Notes under the pieces: generated by a model
The model's database searches: none
The model's input: only the letters and a program-made list of their open reading frames with translations
Told to the model about the DNA's origin: nothing
In this document: positions 55,251-64,000 of the stretch, in pieces
Layout: every line of letters begins with the position of its first letter
How positions within the stretch are numbered: the first letter of the stretch is position 1
Assembly: GCA_022457065.1 (NCBI GenBank)
Contig: JAJGBQ010000002.1
Span: forward strand, 5,084,001-5,148,000
Length of the DNA: 64,000 bases
Source: Curvularia sp. ZM96
Taxonomy: Eukaryota > Ascomycota > Dothideomycetes > Pleosporales > Pleosporaceae
Direction: 5' to 3'
Position numbers and translations under genes: made by a program

Positions 55251-56286
55251 TATACGGAGTACCCTATCAGCACTTTAGAAGCAGTACCTGGTACTATAAA
55301 ACTTACCTGGCTAAGCCATCGCCATAATACCCGACATAAAATCCCCACCAACAAGATTGATGCAGGTTGTTCATGTCACGACGCTAACGGAGTTGTGTCG
55401 AACTAGGCCTAGAACAAGGTTCTTCCGCTCAAAGCAGGGTAAATAGTCTAGATTTTCACCATTTGCACGTGTTATTCTACTAATTGCCTGCTCGCCTAAT
55501 AAATATCTAGACTTACTGCCTGCAGGAACATCTCGTGACAGTTCGATAGCTTCTTAAGCCACTATTGTTAGCATAATCTACTAGATACTAGAGTGAACCC
55601 GCGGAGTAGAGCTTCGTTGCGCTTAGGCAGCTACATAACGTACCATTACTCGCACCCCTTCTTTTAGTCCCTGTGAGCTTAAACAAGTAATATAGCCTCA
55701 GCTTCTCCGCTTGACATAAACTTGTATCGCCAAATCGCCATAAGTTTCGCGAAACGTCACATCCCTGCTTTCCTTGAACCATTCGATCCCAACACGCCAA
55801 ATGAATACAACGGGTTCCTTCGACTGCTATCTGACCAGATTGGCCGCAACCTATGTACCCATATAGATGCCTATGCTCTCAAAAAAGAATATCTGACTTG
55901 TAGAGTGAGTGGAGCAGTTTCAGTGAGTACTAAAAACTGGTCACCCTGATCTTGAATCATCTTTAACAATCCTGGAACAGTGGGAAGCAAAGTGAGCAGA
56001 CGCTGGTTTAGAGTAGGAGACTAGCTCTTAGTAGGAGAATAGGTTGCGTAACTCTCACCTCGCAATAATTATTACCTTTCTACGAGTACTTAATCAGTTC
56101 TTAACCCTATGTCCTTGTCTAGCTGAAAATCTTTCTTATCACTTGCAACACTATGAGGCTATAATGAAGCAAACTTAACAATATATGCCTGCGAACCACA
56201 ACCTGGTGCAAATTCAAAGAATATAACTTGGTTTATGGATTAATAGTATTAGATTCTGCACCACTAATCTTATGTTACTTAGCAGA
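55251..56286. other. Intergenic region with possible gene relic
   Basis: A coding-like segment at about 55715-55910 (plus; ISFAKRHIPAFLEPFDPNTPN...) looks like a fragment of a larger repeated protein, but it has no start or continuation and I cannot name it. Otherwise AT-rich. Confidence 0.3.
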
Positions 56287-57511
56287 CTAGTTCTGTCTTA
56301 TTCCCCGCTCTAAGAGTTGACTCTCGTCCAGACTTGACTGGGTGACGATGTGGGATGCTTGCTTGCTGTCTCCAAAGCTCGATATTGCTAAGTCGTGCAA
56401 CTGATGGGCGAAGTGGCATCCGTGGGTCCTCCTTCTCCGGAAGGTTTCGGGAGAGACACCAGTAGTGGGATGCCTTACTGGCCAAATAATACCCCGTTGG
56501 ATCAGAATGTTATGAACTGGCGCCTTGAGGTAAGGCAGGTTAGCGGCAATGACGCCTAAGAACAACTGCAGGGTGGTACATATGTCTAGCCGAAAGTTCC
56601 AAATGGCGTTGTTACAGACTCCAAAGCATTTGACGAGAATGATGAGAAAGACAAAGGCTACTGCTGTTGCTGCTAGACCAGCGCCCATCAAACCACAAAG
56701 AAGTATCTTTTCGTAAAGAGACCGATGCATCCCATAGATAAACGTAACGGGCATGAGAGAGATCATTAGATCAATGAAGACGTGGAAAGCTGTGACCTTG
56801 TTAGTAGGTGTGTTGCATAGGCTCTCCTAAGTTTCCTTCCCACTTACAGTAATGTATAATCCAATAACGTTTGAAAATAGCTATTGGGATACACCGGGCG
56901 TCGGAAATTGGAGTCCATAAGGCAGATAGAGGCCGGCAGAGAACCATTTGTACACATGTGGCGAGAATGATAAGACATACTTGAACGACGATGAGGCTTC
57001 GTAATAGTAGTTTCCACGCTCTCTCGTACTTGAGGCGGTGCAGCAGCAAGCACATAGAGATACGTATAAAGTTGAGCGCCCAGAAGAATATAAGGCCTGC
57101 CGCCGTTTCAATAGGCCCAGAGAAGGAGGGGTCGCGAGGGTAGTTCTCGATGATCCGACCGCCCTTGATATCGTCGGAGACCACCAAAGAGAACCAAGTA
57201 GCTGTGAGAGTCTGCAGCTTTGGGTGGTTAGCTCATGTATGGCACACAGGCGAAGCATGTATTTTCCCGCCTGCAACTACACCCTAAAAACGCTCACTCT
57301 CTTCGCTAGTACTTACAAAAGCAAAAATCAGCGTATAGTCGTCCCAAGCGAGACGCCATTGCGGGCGAATACGGCAATAAATACGGGCTATGGTGCTGAT
57401 AATGACGATGGCCATAACGGCGCTAAATGGTACTAGGTAGGCGGCATTATAATCTGGACCAATGGCGACGGGTTCTGATGTGGGCGACGGCCTGTTAGTT
57501 GCATTCGTCAT
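56287..57511 (-). CDS. Rhodopsin-like fungal integral membrane protein
   Basis: Three exons (57511-57317, 57211-56848, 56789-56287) encode 353 residues; a two-codon shift in the exon 2 acceptor (57217) is possible. The N-terminus is short and extracellular, then about seven membrane spans: PFSAVMAIVIISTIARIY, IFFWALNFIRISMCLLL, LIVVQVCLIILATCVQMV, FHVFIDLMISLMPVTFI, LCGLMGAGLAATAVAFVFLI, and others. WDDYTLIFAF after the first span and the CRPLSALW / C-I-P pair between spans match the large fungal family with an extracellular disulfide loop (Pth11-related, rhodopsin-like). The role is probably in sensing; ligand unknown. Confidence 0.85.
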
Positions 57512-59257
57512 AGTGAGGGCTCCAAAAATGAAAATCAAGCTGTACAAGATTGAAAGATGATAAATCTAACCTAACATTATTTCCTAACAATATAATGGGC
57601 GCAACTATAAGGCTTCATTACCACCTGAGAGAGTTTGCAAAGCTAATTAGGTTGCGTAGTCGCAGGGCGTCCACTGCGCAAGATGGTGTCTGAGGAGGGG
57701 ATACGGTACCCTGAGTGCTGAAGAGGGTCCCATGGCTATGTGGTAAAGAGCTGATAAGGGGCCTTTCGTGGTAGGTGCTAGAGTGTTCCTAAGTTAATCG
57801 GGAACTTCCAACGAGTCGGAATAGGCGCCGGTTTGCGCGCTACTTGCGAGAAGAAACACAGGGGTACTTGAACAGATGGCCAGTGGGTTGATTATTTCGC
57901 ATATTTCCACATATCTCCTACTTGCGGTTCTCTTATTGGGTACTTTGGATGTAGTAGATTCCGTCATGGCGTATATTAAGTTCCGCCATAGCGTATGGCA
58001 AGTTCCGCAACACTGTTGCTGATTTCAACTTCAGGTTCAGCTCCAGCCATGGCGCTTTTAGTTGGTTCTAGTGTCTATTCAAGGTATAGATACGAATTAC
58101 CAAATTCGATTAGCGACCTAAGAGGCTAGTCAGCAGCTGAATTCCTAGTTTTAATTCGCTAGTAGGCTGACTTTATCGTGTAATATTATATCGTGGTTTA
58201 AATGACGTAAAAGTCACGTGCTAGTTAAGTAAATAGTCCAGTAGAATACCTAACCAAGCGCGCATGGCTACTATCGCGACATCTTGGCATGGTGTTGAGT
58301 TTCTATCTACTACTACCACCTGCTACTACTACTACCACTACCACTACTACTCTATCCACCACTACCCCCAACCAGTCGCGATCAGACTTTGTACTGGCTG
58401 TGAGGAGAAAAAGCAACTCCTGCTAGACGTCGCGAGGTCCTGTAGGTCTTCACGTGGTGCAGTAGACCTTACTATATACTTTTAGGAAAAGATATACTAA
58501 TCTTCCACTAGACAAGGTTTAAATCCACCGCGTCAGCGCTAATAAGCTAGACCAAGCTTTGATGGAGCTGAAGCTGGAATCTTCCAAACAGCCCGCTAGT
58601 TGCAGCTTTAGGGGCATCTACTAACTGCTTATGGGAGCTGAACCAGCAGCTGGAGCTTCACCAAACAGGGCCTTACGCTCTACCAGATGTGTCACCGCAG
58701 ATCGCCTTCGATGGCGCAGTCGAAATCCATCCAAAGGGCGTTCAACCTATCACAATAGACATTACGTTAGCACTAGGCCCCCTTTCCCCGCAGATTGTAA
58801 ATGCTCTCGCCCATGATCTTCCTCTAAATTATGCTTGGCTGACTAGTACAACCTCTTTGCTCAGATGCAAGCGAATCACCTGCATTAGTGCGTCAGCTTG
58901 CTTCGCAACTTACATGTGTCTCTTCAGTCAGTTGTAGGGAAGCAGAGGATATTCACTATACCCCTTGCGCATAGTCAGTGCGTGAACATGGTCAGCCAAT
59001 GAACCACCCCACTAAAATCTGCGACTACTAATCTTGAGCCTGTAAAGTCCTGTATAAGAGCTACTATCACTATACTTGTGTATAGATTACTTATATAATT
59101 TACAAGTTTATTACCTAAACAGTTTCTTAAGCAGTTTTACAAAGTCCCTACTAAAACGCCTACCCTACTCTAATATCGCAATAACAATAGTATTTAGAGC
59201 CCTTTACTAAATATCAAATATTGCTACGAAGGGTTGCGCCTAGAATCTAGACTAAGA
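57512..59257. other. Gene-poor region with microsatellite
   Basis: No gene supported. A (CTA/CCA)n microsatellite lies at about 58306-58370 and produces a Tyr/His- or Thr-rich open frame. Near 58560-58680 two direct copies of a TGTTTGG(A/T)-AGCTCCAGCT-type block (minus orientation) suggest a small non-autonomous element. Confidence 0.4.
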
Positions 59258-59425
59258 TGTTATATAAATAAAGATTATACAACCTCTTCTCCATATTGAT
59301 ATATAAGCACGCGAAGAAAGATATAAAGAGGCTCTGTATATAGTTCTCTCTTTGTTTTTCTATTTTTCACCTTGTATATAATAGGTGAATATGTATTTAT
59401 TAGTTAGGCCTCTCTGTCCATAACA
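59258..59425 (+). mobile_element. Solo LTR (copia-like)
   Basis: A 168-bp segment beginning TGTTA and ending TAACA (inverted ends) with an internal pyrimidine-rich TCTCTCTTTG...TTTTCACC block, related to the 43530-43690 repeat. No internal retrotransposon sequence is adjacent, and target-site duplication was not found. Confidence 0.55.
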
Positions 59426-59681
59426 GGTGATCTACCTACCTATGAACTACGTTACTTATACTAGCTAATATAGATCTGGATTAGATCTTTTTTAGATTAA
59501 TCTCAGATCGTCCGGCCAAGTAGCTGCTAAGTGAGGTTCTAATAGCATGTCGTTATAGTTTTTAAGTACTAATGGTGTAATATCCTCATCTCTAATATAT
59601 AGGGTTCTAGCATGCTTGACCGCTTGGTAGACCTGTACCGGCGTTGTGCCATTACAGCTTTCTCCGTTGACAATGTGCTAT

Positions 59682-61467
59682 TCAGACTCTGTTACTAGAT
59701 CTTTCGTTTTTCTCATCACCTGCAGTCATTGTATCCATGACTTCATCGTTGCCATCTGCGAATGCCTTGTCACCAAATGCAATTGCAATCTCTTCAAGAG
59801 AGTGATTGGCCGTTTCCACGTAGTAAAAATGGGCCAATCCTGCAGAGAACAGACAAAAGCTTGCAATAACCAAGTAAAAGTATCCGCCAATACCAGCAAA
59901 GGCATCTGGGGAGACCATGCCAATGATGAAGTTGAAGATCCAGTTGCTTGTAGTGGCTGAGCATCCAGTTAGCAAAACTCATACAGGTTCAACGTTGTGA
60001 AATACGTACCAAGTGCCATCCCCTTGCTCCGGCCCCGCAGAGGAAAGATCTCGGCAGGAAGCAACCACGGCATGGGACCCCACGTGAAGCCATAGACAAT
60101 GTTGTACAACATGATGAACGCATACTGGCCATTGGCACGTGTCATAATAGGCATACGAGCCTCGGTAAAGGCACAGACAATACCAAGAAGAACAGCCATA
60201 GCAAAACCACCAAGGATTAGAAGTGGCTTACGGCCCCAACGATCGGCTAACCACCAGGTTACGATTGTTGCTGCCGTATAGGGAATCGCATTGGCTGCCG
60301 TGTATAAAAGCGACTTCTTGTCGTCAAATCCGGCTCCAGAGAGTGTACTGGGAAGGTAGAAAGATATGATGTTGATACCGTTAAGCTGGGCGAACATTTG
60401 AACAGTAATACCAACAATGGTACGCTTGCGATAACGTGTAAACACTTCCTGGATGATGATGAGTCAGTTTTTTGCCATTGACGAAACATTAGGGAACCTA
60501 CAATCCAACCAGCCTTACCCAGGTCTGCCTCGTATACGACGGCCTCTTGTATTTCGAGAAACGTTTTTTGAACGTGTTCAGCTTCGACATCGCCATTAGA
60601 GTGTAGATCTGCAACTGTTTGAAGGCTTTCTTGCATGAAACCGTTTTTTGCGAGCCATCTTGGTGTTTCCGGTAAAAAGAATGACATAACGACCAAGACG
60701 AATGATAGTACGATCTGAATGATAAAAGGGCCTTGCCAGGACATATTGTCAGGAAGCATGAAGTGGAAGCCATAGTCGACCCAGCAAGACAACATATATC
60801 CAGCAATGAGGAAGGTGTATTCGATCCCAACCATTAAACCTCTAGCGTGAGGCGCGGCGATCTCAGTCTGGATGATAGGAACCGTCATGGATAGAAAGCC
60901 CACGCCGAGCCCCTGAATAGTTCTGCCAGCCACAAACGTAGCAAATCCAGGCGCAAATATCTGTATGAAGGCACTGAAAAAGTAGATGAATCCACCAAGA
61001 CGAACTGTCCTTTTGCGCCCGATCATATCTCCGAGACGACCAGCAATGAGTGCTCCAAGGGCAGCCGAGGCTTGGAGGCAAGCAACAGAGATACCGGTGA
61101 TAGACGGATTGACGGCCATAGTGCTTCCGTCCGCACCACCAAATTGGCTGAAGAATCGCTTTACAAAGACGGGATTGACAAGGAGGCCAGACATGATGCC
61201 TTAACTGATCAGCGATCCAATTCAGCACTAATGCGGACCATGTACTGTACCAGAGTTGTAGCCAAACAATGCGTCGCCGAGACTACCAAAACCACATGTC
61301 GCAAAGAGGAGTGCTTTGCCTTTGATCGGATATCTTGCTGTGATCTTCTCGGGCTTCAAAGCACGTTCAAAAGTACCCTGCTCTGCTGCGACTTTGCTGG
61401 CGATCAGGTTGGCACGCTGTTGAATATTCGCGCTTTGACTTGCAACTGAGTTGTTGCGAATGGCCAT
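59682..61467 (-). CDS. MFS sugar transporter
   Basis: Four exons (61467-61251, 61199-60502, 60448-60010, 59956-59682) encode 542 residues. Sugar-porter signatures are GRLGDMIGRKRT after the second span, GRTIQGLGVGFLSMTVPIIQTEIAAPHARG, PETPRWLAKNG, and a C-terminal-half ADRWGRKPLL. WLLPAEIFPLRGRSKGMALAT crosses the third splice. The start at 61467 is used; an upstream ATG at 61542 would add 25 residues. It would import a hexose, pentose or polyol with protons at the plasma membrane. It is divergent (475 bp) with a polyol dehydrogenase, which suggests a substrate uptake/oxidation pair. Confidence 0.92.
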
Positions 61468-61942
61468 TGGTTCAGGTATCTCAGAGAATCTTCCGTTCGA
61501 TTTTCTTGAAGGGTGTAAGGAATAAGAGTTTGAAAATAACAATGTCCTTGCAATGGGGAAAATCTGGGGAAATCATGCGTTCTTTATGTACCCCACAAAT
61601 GCACTATTGAGAATAGCATGACTCGAAGGCAAATTGTAATTGCTTACGGTTCCGACGAATGTTAGATCGGATGAAAATTGTTCTCTTAGTTCAACTTATC
61701 AACCACTGGGCATAAGTGGTGGGCCGGAGTACGCTAAAGGTCTGGATCATAGGCGCTAGTCGCGAGCCGCCGGAACCGGTCCTCGTCCAGCAGCCTTCCG
61801 CCGGATCCTTTGGTCGAAGGGTCGGAACCGCGCCCATCACAAAATGTTTGGTATGAGTTTATAATACAGCGAGACTCGCAAGCGAAATAAGTACTGTTGG
61901 GAAACCTAGACCACAATACTTCCTTTAACAAATCTGAGCAGA
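61468..61942. promoter_or_regulatory. Bidirectional promoter, transporter / dehydrogenase
   Basis: A 475-bp divergent spacer with CGG/CCG-rich stretch at 61765-61830 (GCCGCCGGAACCGG, TTCCGCCGGATCC), possible sites for the transcription factor encoded at the right edge. Confidence 0.4.
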
Positions 61943-63153
61943 ATGAAGGACACGCAGCACACCAACACGCTCCAGGTCGCCATTCCCTTCATTACCGATA
62001 TCAATATCCAAAGCAAGACCAATCAGTCATTGGTACTCAGTCCATCAAGCATCTTTTCATACGAGAGCCGCCCGCTCCCAGAACTTGCCACGAAGAGGCA
62101 CGTTCGCGTCCGCATTGTCGCTACAGGGCTATGCGGATCTGATGTTAGTGAACACCGGGTCATCAATCAGGTCAAATTGCATACTAATGCCACGACTAGG
62201 TCCATTATTGGCAACACGGTCGAATTGGAAGATACATAGTCGACAAGCCGATTGTTTTGGGCCATGAATCTGCTGGAATTGTCCAAGAGTGTGGTGAAGA
62301 CGTCAAGGCCCTCTCTGTTGGCGATCGTGTTGCGTTAGAGCCTGGAGTAGGATGCAATACATGCGACATATGTCGTAGAGGCCAGTACAATCTATGTGAA
62401 TCGATGCGATTTGCGGCTACACCTCCCTACGATGGAACACTCTCGGCATACTACTGCCTACCCGAAGAATGTTGTTTCAAGCTGCCGCCGCATATCTCTT
62501 TAGAAGAAGGTGCACTGGTAGAACCGCTGAGCATTGCTGTGCACTGCTGCAGGCTTGCTGGAAGCTTACAAGGAAAATCCATAGCCATCTTCGGGGCTGG
62601 ACCGATAGGTCTACTGTGCAGTGCTGTGGCGAAGGCTTTTGGTACTTCAACTATTGTAGTAGTTGACGTGGTCGAGTCGAGGTTGGCATTCGCGAGGGTA
62701 TTCAGCTCGTGTGAGACTTACAAGATGCAGGATGGGAATTTAGATCTGATTGCTCGTACATTGGTTGACAAAGCTAGGCTGACGGGAGGCTTCGACGTGG
62801 TTATCGATGCCACCGGAGCAGAACCTTGCATCAATTGTGGTGTAGCTGCATTGAAGCGAGGTGGCGTCTTTGTGCAAGCAGGTCTTGGTGCTCCAAAGAT
62901 AGGTTTTCCAATTGGGCAAATCTGCGACAAGGAGGCCACTTTGAAAGGAAGTTTCAGGTATGGTCCAGGCGATTATAAGCTGGCAATTGATCTTCTGAAC
63001 ACAGATCGTATCCACTTATCTAGTCTGATAACCCATAAATTTTCTTTTGAGGAAGCGCAGAAAGCCTTTGAGAATGTTGCAGGCAAAGTTGGTATAAAAT
63101 CCATTATATACGGGCCCGGGACAGACAAAGCACATATTGGAAGTAGCAATTAA
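61943..63153 (+). CDS. Zinc-dependent polyol (xylitol/sorbitol-type) dehydrogenase
   Basis: Two exons (61943-62143, 62200-63153) encode 384 residues. Catalytic zinc ligands are Cys in TGLCGSD, His/Glu in GHESAG and Glu in EEGALVEPLS. The structural zinc lobe is C-x2-C-x2-C-x7-C in GCNTCDICRRGQYNLC. The NAD motif is GAGPIG. VHYWQHGRIG, formed across the splice, is the MDR polyol-dehydrogenase substrate-loop signature. It likely oxidises xylitol, sorbitol or arabinitol to the ketose. Partner of the divergent sugar transporter. Confidence 0.92.
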
Positions 63154-63243
63154 CAGAAAAAGCAATCTGCAGATTTTAGGTTGTGATTGGCGTTCACAAT
63201 ATGACAGACATTCCGTTTCAACAATGCATCGTCATGTCCCTGC

Positions 63244-64000
63244 TCAAGACTGAGGCTCATTCCAAATTGTGTCCCAAAACCAGTACAACCCATTGCCAGT
63301 TGCATCGACACAAGTATTATCGTCCCATGACTGGTCAGCATAGCCGAGAAAGCTCTGCACAGAAGGCTGTGGCGAATCCTGTGTGACTCTTTGCTGAGAA
63401 TCACCAACGTGGTCTCGATCTTGAACCCAACCATGAATGTTAATCGCGTTGTCGCGGCCCACGTCGTCAAATCCTGATGTAAAGGCTAAATTGCGTAAGT
63501 CAGCGCCCTGTTCAACTAAGCGTAGAATGCTTCAGTGTTTGCAAACCTTTTTGCACTGATGCCAAGCTTTCATTCAATCGTAGAGCTCTATCAGTTGTCC
63601 TGCATCCTCGTTTCGTCGAATGGTCATTGGCAGTCCCTTGCGGCAATTGTATCGGTAAGCGCAGTGTTTCCTCTACTGATATCAGAGGGGTTTCCAGTCC
63701 AGCTACGATCGAACCATCATTCGTGGCCAAATCGCCACCTGGCACAACTGGCGCCAGCATAGCATCTGCCTCACGTCGCAATAACATATGGATGACATCT
63801 TTAAGTACGAAATTACTTTGTACCGAGAGTTGAGTTCGTTTCCCTAGAAGCTCCTGCAGCCGGTATATCCGTGTGATCGTTCGCTTCACCTGCTGGGCTC
63901 GATCAGATAGAGGATCTGATAGTGCTAAAACGGTCATAACAATTGCAGAATTGAACAGGTTGATTGCAAGGAATGCAACAAGATGGCTGTCAGTTGCCTG
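63244..64000 (-). CDS. Fungal-specific transcription factor, C-terminal part (truncated by the window edge)
   Basis: Reads in from 64000. The exon to 63547 and the last exon 63485-63244 are joined by a 61-bp intron with phase preserved (KAFTSGFD). It begins in a helical segment (DSHLVAFLAINLFNSAIVMTV) typical of the fungal_trans middle/C-terminal region, followed by QQVKRTITRIYRLQEL and ALRLNESLASVQK. It ends with a Trp/Asp-rich tail (SWDDNTC, YWFWDTIW) as in Zn2Cys6 activators. The DNA-binding domain lies outside the window. It may regulate the adjacent transporter/dehydrogenase pair. Confidence 0.65.

Noticed and set aside
55722..55949. 75-residue frame (MYRQIAISFAKRH...) resembling part of a repeated fungal helicase-like protein
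   Set aside because: Resemblance is from memory only and the piece is isolated; left as unnamed debris.
57038..57436. 132-residue plus-strand frame
   Set aside because: Shadow of the exons and intron of the rhodopsin-like membrane protein on the other strand.
58264..58485. Tyr/His-rich open frame
   Set aside because: Produced by a trinucleotide microsatellite, not by a gene.
1..64000. CRISPR arrays, bacterial-type operons, rRNA or tRNA genes
   Set aside because: Nothing of the kind could be recognised by eye. tRNA genes cannot be fully excluded without a covariance search.

Overview
The window looks like filamentous ascomycete DNA, most likely a Dothideomycete of the Pleosporales type. The support is short introns (about 50-100 bp, GT...AG), secreted plant-cell-wall glycosidases, a large polyketide gene cluster, heterokaryon-incompatibility-type genes, and AT-rich transposon debris with C-to-T / G-to-A decay typical of repeat-induced point mutation (RIP). 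The order-level placement is inference. Nearly all multi-exon models were spliced by eye, and their reading frames and exon-length sums were checked arithmetically.

Left arm (1-11.5 kb): two secreted carbohydrate-active enzymes on the minus strand, a GH43-type glycosidase (2119-3843) and a four-exon GH92-type alpha-mannosidase (5540-8096), then a PhiA-like secreted cell-wall protein (10037-10651). A dispersed repeat occurs on both sides of the GH92 gene.

Core (11.5-43.4 kb): a biosynthetic gene cluster. In order it holds a SAM methyltransferase (-), alpha/beta hydrolase 1 (+), FAD monooxygenase (+), alpha/beta hydrolase 2 (-), a 2576-residue highly reducing polyketide synthase with a terminal reductase (+), a LINE relic, a 14-TM-type MFS transporter (-), a Zn2Cys6 regulator (+), a second LINE 3' fragment, a dienelactone-hydrolase-like protein (-), a stand-alone trans-enoyl reductase (+), two small SnoaL/NTF2-fold proteins (- -), an NmrA-like oxidoreductase (-) and a short-chain dehydrogenase (+). 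The synthase reads KS-AT-DH-cMeT-KR-ACP-R and has no enoyl reductase, which the LovC-like trans-ER would supply. The monooxygenase, hydrolases, methyltransferase and SnoaL proteins resemble the tailoring set of the aurovertin/citreoviridin/asteltoxin type, while the R-domain release plus trans-ER resembles the betaenone type. The combination suggests a hybrid logic and possibly an undescribed product. A CGG-N4/5-CCG palindrome recurs in the cluster promoters. Two fragments of a second, RIP-mutated PKS bracket the NmrA/SDR pair.

Right arm (43.4-64 kb): an AT-rich decayed repeat region; pseudogenes of a STAND-type N-terminal domain and of a HET-domain protein, with an intact-looking multi-pass membrane protein between them; a capsule-type glycosyltransferase; a four-exon secreted cysteine-rich protein with a Kex2-like site (effector candidate); a rhodopsin-like fungal membrane protein; a solo LTR; and a divergent sugar transporter / polyol dehydrogenase pair followed by the C-terminal half of a fungal transcription factor that runs off the right edge.
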